A stretch of 8,687 nucleotides of DNA from Alphaproteobacteria bacterium HGW-Alphaproteobacteria-13 (lineage in GTDB: Bacteria > Pseudomonadota > Alphaproteobacteria > Sphingomonadales > Sphingomonadaceae), in NCBI GenBank assembly GCA_002842935.1, contig PHEM01000123.1, forward strand, positions 1 through 8,687, written 5' to 3'. How positions within the stretch are numbered: the stretch's first letter is position 1; every line of letters begins with the position of its first letter. This document shows positions 1 to 6,474 of this stretch, one piece after another. Below the pieces are notes generated by a model that was not told the DNA's origin, searched no databases, and saw nothing but the letters and a program-made list of their open reading frames with translations. Made by a program: the position numbers and the translations under genes.

Positions 1-1012
1 AGGTGTTGAACACCGTGACCCAGTCGCCCGCCTTGATCTGTACGCCGTGCCATTCGAAATCGCGCTTCACCTTGCGGCCCGAATTGACGAGCGGCTGCGT
101 GCGCAGGAATTCTTCGACCGCGGAGTTGATCAGCCCCTTGTCGTCGCGGATCCGGGCCTGCAATTCGGGATGCATGGCGAGGCGGCGGAACATCTGGCTG
201 ACGGTCGAGGCGACCGTGTCCAGCCCGCCGAGCCACAGGAACCACGTCATGCCGATGATCTCGTCATCGGTCAGCGGCCGCCCGTCGAGGGTGCCGCCCG
301 CGATATAGCTGCCGAGCGTATCGTCGGGGTTCGCCTGTTTTTCGGCGATGAAGCCGCGCAGATAGGCGAGCACGCCGCGCACCGCCTCCGCCTTCTTCGC
401 GACTTCCTCTTCGTGCAGGATATTCCATTCCCAGTCGAGGAACTGCTCGAACATGGCGAAGGGGAAACCCATCAGGTCCAGAAAGACGCGCACGGGAAAG
501 ACGCGCCCGAAATCATAGGCGATATCGACTTCGCCTTTGTCGGCGAACTGGTCGATCATCCCGCCGATGATCTCGCGGATGCGCGGCTCGCGCGCGTTCA
601 TGGCGACCGGCGTGAACCAGGGGTTCAGGAACTTGCGGTATTTGCCATGCTCGGGCGGGTCGATGCCGAGCGGGATCGAGGGGAATGTCTCGCCCGCCAG
701 CGCCTGGAACTGCGCGACGCCTTCGGACGAGAAAAGGTCGTTATCCTCATAGACGCGGCGGATGTCCTCATAGCGCGTGACGACCCAGGCGCCGTGGCGG
801 TTGCCGCTGATGGGCCAGGGATAATAATGGATGCGCGGGAAATCCGCCTCGCGCACCACGTCCATCGGCCGGTAAGGCTCGACCAGATCATTGGGGATGA
901 TGCCTGCCGCGAAACGCGTGTCGAGCACGAGTTCGGACGGCACATGCGCCGGGACGGGCGGGGCGTCGGCTCCGGCCCGCGCGACGGGGCAGCGGTCTGC
1001 GAGGCTCGCCAT
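1..1012 (-). CDS. Cytochrome P450, 3' end beyond the left edge
   Basis: Heme-thiolate monooxygenase of the soluble bacterial type; it would hydroxylate or oxidise an organic substrate with electrons from a ferredoxin system not present here. The window holds 337 residues from the start codon. Visible landmarks are the C-helix PPEHGKYR (119-126; H122 and R126 fit the heme-propionate HxxxR pattern), the oxygen-activating I-helix LGGLDT (261-266) and the K-helix ExxR (E301-R304). The FxxGxxxCxG heme-cysteine loop would fall in the roughly 80 residues lost off the edge, so catalytic competence cannot be checked. No N-terminal membrane anchor is seen. The start at 1012 lies 3 nt after the stop of the upstream amidohydrolase and has no strong Shine-Dalgarno, so translational coupling is likely. 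The family call is firm; the CYP subfamily and substrate are not determinable. Confidence 0.93.
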   Translation of the reverse strand, partial: MASLADRCPVARAGADAPPVPAHVPSELVLDTRFAAGIIPNDLVEPYRPMDVVREADFPRIHYYPWPISGNRHGAWVVTRYEDIRRVYEDNDLFSSEGVAQFQALAGETFPSIPLGIDPPEHGKYRKFLNPWFTPVAMNAREPRIREIIGGMIDQFADKGEVDIAYDFGRVFPVRVFLDLMGFPFAMFEQFLDWEWNILHEEEVAKKAEAVRGVLAYLRGFIAEKQANPDDTLGSYIAGGTLDGRPLTDDEIIGMTWFLWLGGLDTVASTVSQMFRRLAMHPELQARIRDDKGLINSAVEEFLRTQPLVNSGRKVKRDFEWHGVQIKAGDWVTVFNT

Positions 1013-1015
1013 GGT

Positions 1016-2329
1016 TCAGGCCGAAGCGAACATGCGTTCGATGTCGCCCGACGTCACGGGCCGCCGCGCGTTGCCGATCGCGTCCATGCTGTCGCTCTTC
1101 AGCCCGCCGAGGTTGTGGCGCGGGCTGACGTCGACATCCTTGCCCAGCTCGCGCAAGTGCCCGACCGTGCAATTCTCCCGCCCGCCGTTCAGCGCGAAGG
1201 CGTCGAAGCTGTATTCGCGCATTACGTTGAGGTGCGTGATCTTGTCGATGGTCTCTTTCTTCAGCCCATTGACCGAGGCCCACAGATATTCGGGGACGTT
1301 CGGCCATACCGTGTCCGAATGCGGATAGTCGCATTCATAGGCGACCATGTCCTCGTTCATATATTCGAGGTTCTTGACGCCGAACTGGTCGTCGATGAAA
1401 CAGCAGATGATGTGCCGCTTGAACAGGTCGGACGGCCGCTCGCCATGGAAGTCGGTGTAAGTCCATTCATGGTGATGCTCGTGCGTGAAGTCGGCGCGTT
1501 CCAGGAAATAGGGAATCCAGCCGATGCCGCCTTCCGACAGCGCCATGCGCAGGTCGGGGTAGCGTTTCCAGAAACTGGCGAAGGTCCAGTCGGCCGCCGA
1601 ATTGGCGATCGAGATCGGCATCGCCGTGATCCATGCGTCGATCGGGCTTTCGGGCGAGGGATGCATCGCACGCGCGCCCGTGCCGATGTGGCAGTTGATG
1701 ACCATCCGGTAATCCGAGCAGGCCTTCCAGAACGGCTCCCAATATTCATTGTGGATGCTCGGCAGGCCGATGTTCGCGGGGTTGTCGGAAAAGCTGACGG
1801 CATGGACGCTAAGGTCGCTCATCCGCTTCATTTCCTTCAGCGTCTCGTCCATGTCCCACATCGGAATCAGGCACATGGGGATGAAGCGTCCCGGCGCGGC
1901 GGCGCACCATTCCTGCACATGCCAGTCGTTCCACGCGCGGCAGGCGAGCAGCGCTTCCTCCGGCGCCTTTTGCGCCATGCCGACGAAAGTGCCGCCGGCG
2001 AAGCTGGGCATGGTCGGGAAATTCAGCGAGGCGAGCAGGCCGTTCGCGTTCATGTCGTCGACGCGCAGCTTGGGATCATAGGTGCCGGGACGCAGTTGGT
2101 CGAACGCGCTCGGCTCCATGCCATATTCGCTGCGCGGGCGACCGACGACGGCGTTCAGCCCGATGGTCGGGAAACGCTGGCCGTTCCACAGCCAGATGTC
2201 CTTGCCATTGTCCTGCACGATGCGCGGCGCGCGATCCTTCTTTCCCTCGGGATAGTGGCGGATGAAGGCTTCGGGCGGCTCGATCGCATGGTCGTCGACG
2301 CTGACGATGATCATGTCGTTCATCTGCAT
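1016..2329 (-). CDS. Amidohydrolase-2 family metal-dependent hydrolase/decarboxylase (TIM barrel)
   Basis: 437-aa cytosolic protein of the amidohydrolase-2 superfamily (ACMSD / gamma-resorcylate decarboxylase relatives), which use one catalytic metal for C-C (decarboxylation) or C-N/C-O hydrolysis. Seen directly: the N-terminal strand VDDHAIEPPEAF with the DxH metal pair (D12, H14), the mid-barrel histidine INCHIGTG (H214), a His-rich stretch at 283-287, and the C-terminal ECDYPHSD segment (D334), the usual fourth ligand position. The start at 2329 is preceded by an excellent purine-rich Shine-Dalgarno; M3 and M6 are weaker alternatives. It is the first gene of a leftward unit, followed 3 nt later by the P450, and divergent from the DUF35/aldolase pair. 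Whether it decarboxylates or hydrolyses is unknown; its neighbours suggest an oxidised ring or acyl intermediate. Confidence 0.9.
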   Translation of the reverse strand: MQMNDMIIVSVDDHAIEPPEAFIRHYPEGKKDRAPRIVQDNGKDIWLWNGQRFPTIGLNAVVGRPRSEYGMEPSAFDQLRPGTYDPKLRVDDMNANGLLASLNFPTMPSFAGGTFVGMAQKAPEEALLACRAWNDWHVQEWCAAAPGRFIPMCLIPMWDMDETLKEMKRMSDLSVHAVSFSDNPANIGLPSIHNEYWEPFWKACSDYRMVINCHIGTGARAMHPSPESPIDAWITAMPISIANSAADWTFASFWKRYPDLRMALSEGGIGWIPYFLERADFTHEHHHEWTYTDFHGERPSDLFKRHIICCFIDDQFGVKNLEYMNEDMVAYECDYPHSDTVWPNVPEYLWASVNGLKKETIDKITHLNVMREYSFDAFALNGGRENCTVGHLRELGKDVDVSPRHNLGGLKSDSMDAIGNARRPVTSGDIERMFASA

Positions 2330-2334
2330 GGCGA

Positions 2335-2346
2335 CTCTCCTCTCCT
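2335..2346 (-). promoter_or_regulatory. Strong ribosome binding site of the amidohydrolase gene
   Basis: Reading the minus strand, AGGAGAGGAGAG is followed by 5 nt and then ATG at 2329. The near-ideal Shine-Dalgarno spacing supports that ATG over the in-frame ATGs 6 and 15 nt downstream. Confidence 0.75.
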
Positions 2347-2368
2347 GATTGTCGGTCCTCGTTGCGCC

Positions 2369-2397
2369 TATCTTCGCAAAAATTGACGATGTGTCAA
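2369..2397 (-). promoter_or_regulatory. Candidate promoter for the amidohydrolase/P450 unit
   Basis: On the minus strand a perfect TTGACA -35 (2397-2392) is followed by 17 bp and AAGATA (2374-2369) as a poor -10 candidate. The -35 is the right arm of the same palindrome that gives the plus-strand promoter its -35. The -10 assignment is uncertain. Confidence 0.35.
2383..2397. promoter_or_regulatory. Palindromic operator candidate TTGAC-N5-GTCAA
   Basis: Perfect 5-bp arms (2383-2387 and 2393-2397) around GATGT. A further inverted copy, AGTTGAC at 2424-2430, pairs with GTCAACT at 2393-2399, so three half-sites lie within 48 bp. Placement over both putative -35 boxes is typical of a dimeric repressor site controlling divergent operons, but this is inferred from symmetry and position only. 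Confidence 0.45.
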
Positions 2398-2411
2398 CTA
2401 TTGGATTATGA
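2383..2411 (+). promoter_or_regulatory. Candidate sigma-70 type promoter for the DUF35/aldolase unit
   Basis: -35 TTGACG at 2383-2388, a 17-bp spacer, then -10 TTATGA at 2406-2411. The -35 matches the consensus at 5 of 6 positions; the -10 is weaker. The start codon lies about 37 bp beyond the -10 box. This is a prediction by eye; no transcription start is known. Confidence 0.4.
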
Positions 2412-2439
2412 CTAAGTTATATAAGTTGACGGAAAGAGC

Positions 2440-2444
2440 GGGAG
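2440..2444 (+). promoter_or_regulatory. Ribosome binding site of the DUF35 gene
   Basis: GGGAG lies 3 nt before the ATG at 2448 and 6 nt before the in-frame ATG at 2451. The second methionine has the better spacing and may be the true start, shortening the protein by one residue. Confidence 0.5.
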
Positions 2445-2447
2445 CGG

Positions 2448-2855
2448 ATGATGACGGTGCGGATATTGCCTGCGATCGACAAGGACAATGAGGCTTTCTG
2501 GACGTGGGGGCGCGAGGGAAGGCTGGCGATCCATCGCTGTGCCGACTGCCTCTATTATGTGCATCCGCCCGTGCCTTTCTGCCCGGAATGCGAGGGGCGC
2601 ACCATCGCGCCGCAGGCGGTGTCGGGGCGGGGGCGAATCGTCACTTTCACCGTCAACCACAAGGCGTGGGTGCCGGACCTTGCCGTGCCCTATGTCCTGG
2701 CGCTGGTGGCGATCGACGAGCAGGAGGATGTGCGCATCGCCTGCAACATCGTCGATTGCGCGCCGGAGGAGGTGCGGTTCGACATGCCGGTGGAGGCGTG
2801 CTTCGAGGCTTGCGAAGATTTGTGGGTGCCGCTGTTTCGTCCGGTGCGGGCATGA
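2448..2855 (+). CDS. Zn-ribbon/OB-fold DUF35 protein, acyl-CoA-binding partner of the thiolase-like aldolase
   Basis: 135-aa small soluble protein with the classic DUF35 layout: an N-terminal helix, a rubredoxin-like zinc ribbon with four cysteines in two CxxC pairs (C31/C34 and C45/C48), then an OB-fold (about 57-130; strands such as GRIVTFTVNH and YVLALVAIDE). Proteins of this family do not catalyse alone. In steroid degradation the DUF35 part of ChsH2 binds the acyl-CoA and forms a complex with the thiolase-fold aldolase Ltp2. Here the stop codon overlaps the start of a thiolase-superfamily gene by 4 bp (ATGA at 2852-2855), the standard arrangement for such a pair. The family is certain; partnership is strongly supported by context. 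No fused hydratase domain is present, unlike actinobacterial ChsH2. Confidence 0.93.
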   Translation: MMTVRILPAIDKDNEAFWTWGREGRLAIHRCADCLYYVHPPVPFCPECEGRTIAPQAVSGRGRIVTFTVNHKAWVPDLAVPYVLALVAIDEQEDVRIACNIVDCAPEEVRFDMPVEACFEACEDLWVPLFRPVRA

Positions 2856-4036
2856 CTCGCTTCGCGGAAAAAGACACCGCGATCACCGGCGTCGGCATGT
2901 CGGACGTGTCGCGCGGCGCACGGAAATCGGCGCTGGCGCTGACGATCGACGCCTGTCTGGAGGCGATGGCCGACGCGGGGCTGACGCGCGGCGATGTGGA
3001 CGGCATCGCGACCTGGCCCGGCGAGCGCGCCGACGGGTCGGGCTTTTCGCCGGTCGGCTGCGCGGCGGTGCAGGACGCGCTGCGGCTGGAGGTCGGCTGG
3101 TATGCAGGCGGCGGCGAGGCGCCGGGGCAATATGGCGCGCTGTTCAACGCGATCGGCGCGATCGCGGCGGGGCTTTGCCGCAACGTCCTGATCTTTCGCA
3201 CCATGTACGAGGCGACGGCGCGCAAGGCCGCCTATGCCAATTCGCTGCTGCGCGAAGGCCAGCGGCAGGCGGGACCCTTTGCCTGGTACGCGCCCTATTA
3301 TACCTATGCCGCGGCGCTTCAGCAGGCGCTGTTCTTCAACCTCTATGTCCACAAAAGCGGCATCACGCCGGAACAGGTCGGGCAGGTCGCGGTCAACCAG
3401 CGCCGCAATGCGGCCCTGAATCCCAAGGCGATCTATCGGACGCCGATCAGCATCGACGACTATCTCGCCTCGCCGATCATCGCCACGCCGCTGCGCCTTT
3501 ATGACTGCGACGTCCCCATCGACGGCGCGGCGGCGATCGTCGTTTCGCGGATGGACGTCGCGCGCGGCCTGAGGAACCCGCCGATCCGTATCGAGGCGAT
3601 CGGATCGTCGATGCGATACCGCAACAGCTGGACACAGCTCGACGCGCTCGACACGCAGGCGCAGCCGAAAGTCGCGGAGATGATGTGGAGCCGCACCGAC
3701 CTGAAGCCCGCCGATGTCGATATCGCGCAGCTTTACGACGGCTTCAGCTTCCACACCATCAACTGGCTGGAAAATTTCGGCTTTTGCGAGCGCTATGAGG
3801 CGAAGCATTTCATCGAGGGCGGGACGCGCATTGCGCTGGGCGGCGCGCTTCCCGTCAACACCGGGGGCGGCGCGCTGTCGGCCGGGCGGCTGCACGCCTA
3901 TGGCGCCGTGCACGAGGCCTGCACGCAGCTTTGGGGGCGGGCGGGCGCGCGGCAAGTGAAGGGCGGCCCGCAAGTCTGCGCGACATCGACGTCGGGCGGT
4001 CCGCTGGCGGGAGCGATGCTGCTGGTGCGTGATTAG
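2852..4036 (+). CDS. Thiolase-superfamily protein, probable Ltp2-like acyl-CoA aldolase
   Basis: 394-aa protein of the SCP-x/Ltp branch of the thiolase superfamily. The loop that normally carries the nucleophilic cysteine reads GGGEAPGQYG (86-95) and has none; the nearest, C109, sits after the following helix. The C-terminal GHP histidine motif of thiolases is replaced by SAGRLHAYG (343-351), and the usual CxGGG loop by CATSTSGG (376-383). This matches Ltp2-type proteins that, with a DUF35 partner, catalyse retro-aldol cleavage of beta-hydroxyacyl-CoA side chains rather than thiolysis. Y295 (QLYDGF) and Y350 are candidate catalytic tyrosines by analogy. The start is fixed at the ATG overlapping the DUF35 stop; the same frame is open further upstream, but that part lies inside the DUF35 gene. 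Thiolase-fold membership is certain; aldolase activity is inferred. Confidence 0.88.
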   Translation: MTRFAEKDTAITGVGMSDVSRGARKSALALTIDACLEAMADAGLTRGDVDGIATWPGERADGSGFSPVGCAAVQDALRLEVGWYAGGGEAPGQYGALFNAIGAIAAGLCRNVLIFRTMYEATARKAAYANSLLREGQRQAGPFAWYAPYYTYAAALQQALFFNLYVHKSGITPEQVGQVAVNQRRNAALNPKAIYRTPISIDDYLASPIIATPLRLYDCDVPIDGAAAIVVSRMDVARGLRNPPIRIEAIGSSMRYRNSWTQLDALDTQAQPKVAEMMWSRTDLKPADVDIAQLYDGFSFHTINWLENFGFCERYEAKHFIEGGTRIALGGALPVNTGGGALSAGRLHAYGAVHEACTQLWGRAGARQVKGGPQVCATSTSGGPLAGAMLLVRD

Positions 4037-4070
4037 AGCGCCATGCGTTCCATCTGCACCATCTTCTCCC

Positions 4071-4158
4071 CCGTTGGTGCTGAGCTTGTCGAAGCACTGT
4101 CCTTCTTCTTGCGGCGCCAAAAGAAAGAACGGCCCTTCGACAAGCTCAGGGCGAACGG
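4071..4158. repeat. Long imperfect inverted repeat between convergent genes; possible bidirectional terminator
   Basis: Arms of about 40 nt fold on a single axis near 4114/4115. The perfect 15-bp core CTGAGCTTGTCGAAG (4080-4094) pairs with its complement at 4135-4149, and CCGTT (4071-4075) pairs with AACGG (4154-4158). The inner part is weaker, with a CTTCTTCTT/AAGAAAGAA pairing and GGCGCC near the loop. It fills most of the 129-bp gap between the stop codons of the aldolase (plus) and the amidohydrolase (minus), so it could terminate both converging transcripts, although no clear U-tract follows. The core resembles a dispersed intergenic repeat I recall from sphingomonad genomes; that recollection is not verified here. 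Confidence 0.8.
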
Positions 4159-4165
4159 TTTAGAT

Positions 4166-5512
4166 TTATGGCTCGGCACTCCAGGCCTGCCAGACGATCG
4201 CGCCGCCGATCACCGTGAGATCGACGGCGGCGAGCGCGCCGGGATCGTCCGGCCAGTCATAGAGGATCAGGTCGGCCGCGCCGCCGACCGCCAGCGGCCC
4301 GGCCTGATAGAGCGCCAGCGCCTCGGCGCGGCCGACCGCTTCCGTGCCGCCGATCATAGCGCCTTCGCGTGTCCGCCGGTCCGTCGCGGCGCGAATCGCG
4401 ATCCATGGATCGGGTTCGCCATAGGGCGCGTCCGATCCTCCGCGCACGCGGACGCCGCCGCGCAGCAGCGAGCCGAGCCGGTACAGGTCGCCCAGCTCGT
4501 TCCTATCCATTCGCGCGCGATAGCGGTCGCCGCGATCATGGATGAAATTGGCCTGCGTCACCACCGTCAGCCCGGCCGCCGCGATGTCGCCGATCAGGCT
4601 TTCGGCGATGACTCCGCCATGCTCGATCCGGTCGCCTGCCCGCGCGCCTCCGGCTTGCGAGAGCGCCTCGAGATAGAAGAGAAGTTCGCCCAGCGTCACG
4701 CAATGCGCCGCGACATTGCGGCCCAGCGCCCGCGCCGCGGCGATGCGCGCCGCGACGGTCTCGACCGGCGGCAGGTCGTTCTCGTCGAGCAGCAGCTTCA
4801 CGGGACCGAGCGCATAGCCGTCCCCGGCGGGCAATTCTTCGGTCCCCATCAGCACCAGTTGCTGCGGCATCGCGCTCGCCAGAAGTACGGCTTCCGCCGG
4901 GCCGTTCGACGCCCCGGCATCGGTCACGCCCGTCACCCCCCGCCGCGCCAGCGACGCGCCGAGCGCGGCGAGCGAAGGCGGCGCGCCGCCGATCCGCTCG
5001 CGCAGCCACACATCGCCGCGCCGGATGCGGCCGTTGGGCTGACCCTCGGCATCGCGTTCGACGCAGGGTGGGAAGGGCGGTCCGCCCAAGCGGGTGATCC
5101 CCTCGCTGTTGAGCAGCCAATAGCCGCCCGTGCGATCCTGCACGCGCAGTGGATGGCCGGGCAGCCAGGCGTCGAGGCGGAGCCGGTCGGGCAGGCCCGC
5201 GATGCGCTCGTCATAGCCGATGGCCCGCACCCAGCGCCCCGGCTTCCCCGCCTTGGCGCGCAGACGGGTGATGGCGTCGTCCTCGCTCCGGCACGCGGCC
5301 AGATTGACCGAGTCCAGACGCGCCGCCGTCGCCAACAGATGGAGGTGATGGTCGTGCAGCCCGGCGCCCGCCGTCCGTCCGTTCGCATCGAATTCAGGAC
5401 CGCTGCCCTCCACGGCTGTCCCCATCGCGGCAATGCGGCCGTCCCGGATGCCGATGCTCAGCGCCTTGCCCCGCGTGTCGCGGGCGTTGCGGATCAGCAG
5501 GTCGAACCTCAT
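4166..5512 (-). CDS. Amidohydrolase-3 (YtcJ-like) family metal-dependent hydrolase
   Basis: 448-aa cytosolic amidohydrolase of the urease/dihydroorotase superfamily, amidohydrolase-3 branch, which hydrolyses amide, imide or related C-N bonds. A short N-terminal beta-sandwich strand set (MRFDLLIRNA, then GIRDGRIAAMG) precedes the barrel. All expected metal-site residues are visible: HxH at H56/H58 (DHHLHLL), K239 (GPVKLLLDEND) as the probable carbamylated lysine, H270 (VAAHCV), H298 (DRIEHGG) and D361 (GSDAPYGEPDPW). The C-terminus returns to the sandwich (ADLILYDW, then VIGGAIVW). It is shorter than typical YtcJ proteins of about 530 aa. The start at 5512 overlaps the CoA-transferase stop by 4 bp and has a GAGG Shine-Dalgarno 7 nt upstream; the open frame continues upstream but inside the transferase gene. 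Last gene of the operon. Substrate unknown; an amidohydrolase in an acyl-CoA operon is unusual. Confidence 0.9.
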   Translation of the reverse strand: MRFDLLIRNARDTRGKALSIGIRDGRIAAMGTAVEGSGPEFDANGRTAGAGLHDHHLHLLATAARLDSVNLAACRSEDDAITRLRAKAGKPGRWVRAIGYDERIAGLPDRLRLDAWLPGHPLRVQDRTGGYWLLNSEGITRLGGPPFPPCVERDAEGQPNGRIRRGDVWLRERIGGAPPSLAALGASLARRGVTGVTDAGASNGPAEAVLLASAMPQQLVLMGTEELPAGDGYALGPVKLLLDENDLPPVETVAARIAAARALGRNVAAHCVTLGELLFYLEALSQAGGARAGDRIEHGGVIAESLIGDIAAAGLTVVTQANFIHDRGDRYRARMDRNELGDLYRLGSLLRGGVRVRGGSDAPYGEPDPWIAIRAATDRRTREGAMIGGTEAVGRAEALALYQAGPLAVGGAADLILYDWPDDPGALAAVDLTVIGGAIVWQAWSAEP

Positions 5513-6474
5513 CGCAGCGCCTCGGCGAAAGCGGCGGCGGTGCGCGCGAGCGATATGTCGAGCAGACCGCATTGCCCCGCCTCGACCGCTTCCAGCGCCA
5601 GTGTCGCGGCGGTCAGCCCGGTCAGCGGGTCGGCGAGCGCGTCGCCCATGAAGCGCGGCGCGCCCTCCTCGCGGCGCAGCAGCCCGCCCGCCGCCGCGCA
5701 ATCGTCGCCGAAGCCGACGCGCATCGCCGCCTCTTTGCGCCAGCCATGCGCCGTGACGGCGATCCACAGCAGGCCGGGGTTGACCGCGAACAGCCGCTCC
5801 TCGCTCAGCCCGAGCCGTGCGAGCGCATGGGCGCGCGCGGCCGTGATCAGGATGCGCGCGCCCGCGATGCGCTCGATCAGGTCCGGCGATGCGAGAGCCA
5901 TCGTCAGCCGCCGTTTGCGCCCGTTGAGCCGTGCGTCGAGGCGCGGCGTGTGAAGCGGCGTGGGATCGGGCCGCGCGGGGCTTTCGATCTTGACCACGTC
6001 GAACCCCGCTTCGGCGAGCAGCCCGCCGCAATAAGGCCCGGCCCACAGCGCCGACAGGTCGACGACCCCGCCGCCATCCCCGTCTCCGGCGCGCAGCGGT
6101 TCCGGCTTTGGCGGCCGCGCTTCGCCGACACGGGCGACGGGCAGGTGCAGCGCTACGCCGCTCGCGGTCATCTCGGCCGCTTCTCGCCCGGCGGCGCTCT
6201 CCATCACCGCTTGCCATATATCCGCGTCGAACCCCGCGCCGGTCCATGCGGGCACCATGTCGCGATCCTCCGCGCGCGCGAGCGAGACGGCGATCCATGC
6301 GTCGCGGCAGGGGATCAGGCGGCAATGCCGGTTCGGCGACCACAGGCCCGGCGCGCCGAGCGCCAGATCGTCATGGCGCGACAGCGCCTGCCGCGCATCA
6401 AAGGCGATGCGCCCGTGCGATGCCTTCCCCAGCCGCGCGCCCGCCGCGCTGACGGCGTTGAGCAGTGCGGTCAT
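5509..6474 (-). CDS. CaiB/BaiF (family III) CoA-transferase with permuted domain order
   Basis: 321-aa protein, against about 400 for the family. Family III enzymes move CoA between acids through an aspartyl-CoA intermediate. Residues 136-321 carry the normal N-terminal half: VVDLSALWAGPYCGGLLAE (137-155), VKIESPARPD (161-170), NGRKRRLTM (184-192), LGLSEERLFAVNPGL (221-235) and ADPLTGLTAA (281-290), followed by LLDISLA. D282 aligns with the catalytic aspartate position. Residues 1-125 resemble the family's C-terminal half instead: SPNRHCRLIPCRDAWIAV (46-63) corresponds to the DGWIA strand, and EMTASGVALHLPVARVGEA (101-119) to the GVPxxPV segment. The C-terminal half thus precedes the Rossmann half. 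The start at 6474 overlaps the hydratase stop (ATGA) and has GAGGA 6 nt upstream. No stop or frame disruption is seen, so it reads as a working gene; activity is unproven. Confidence 0.85.
   Translation of the reverse strand: MTALLNAVSAAGARLGKASHGRIAFDARQALSRHDDLALGAPGLWSPNRHCRLIPCRDAWIAVSLARAEDRDMVPAWTGAGFDADIWQAVMESAAGREAAEMTASGVALHLPVARVGEARPPKPEPLRAGDGDGGGVVDLSALWAGPYCGGLLAEAGFDVVKIESPARPDPTPLHTPRLDARLNGRKRRLTMALASPDLIERIAGARILITAARAHALARLGLSEERLFAVNPGLLWIAVTAHGWRKEAAMRVGFGDDCAAAGGLLRREEGAPRFMGDALADPLTGLTAATLALEAVEAGQCGLLDISLARTAAAFAEALR

Larger units (their letters stand above)
2330..2447. promoter_or_regulatory. Divergent intergenic control region
   Basis: 118 bp between two divergently transcribed units. 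The stretch around 2369-2430 is the most AT-rich in the window. It holds a TTGAC-N5-GTCAA palindrome, a third inverted half-site (AGTTGAC at 2424-2430), a TAAGTT direct repeat with 9-bp period (2413-2418 and 2422-2427) and the 8-bp palindrome TTATATAA (2417-2424). Candidate promoters point both ways. No regulator gene is in the window, so which protein might bind is unknown. Confidence 0.7.

Noticed and set aside
47..2386. A 779-codon open frame on the plus strand
   Set aside because: It runs antisense to both the P450 and the amidohydrolase, whose motifs are unmistakable, and gives a low-complexity Arg/Ala/Asp-rich product with no recognisable domain. It is a product of GC-rich codon bias.
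2504..2851. Upstream extension of the thiolase-like frame to a 510-residue protein
   Set aside because: The extra 116 codons lie inside the DUF35 gene in another frame and have no domain character; the ATG at 2852 begins exactly where thiolase homology starts.
2690..4120. A 476-codon minus-strand open frame opposite the aldolase
   Set aside because: It is antisense to a clear thiolase-fold gene, has no start context and no recognisable domain.
5513..6343. Upstream extension of the amidohydrolase-3 frame to 725 residues
   Set aside because: The added part is Arg/Ala-rich sequence in an alternative frame of the CoA-transferase gene; the ATG at 5512 has a Shine-Dalgarno and the family's N-terminal strand.
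5509..6474. Reading the short CoA-transferase as a decayed pseudogene
   Set aside because: The frame is intact, the start and stop overlap both neighbours, the Shine-Dalgarno is good and the aspartate and CoA-binding motifs are kept; shortness is better explained by rearranged halves.
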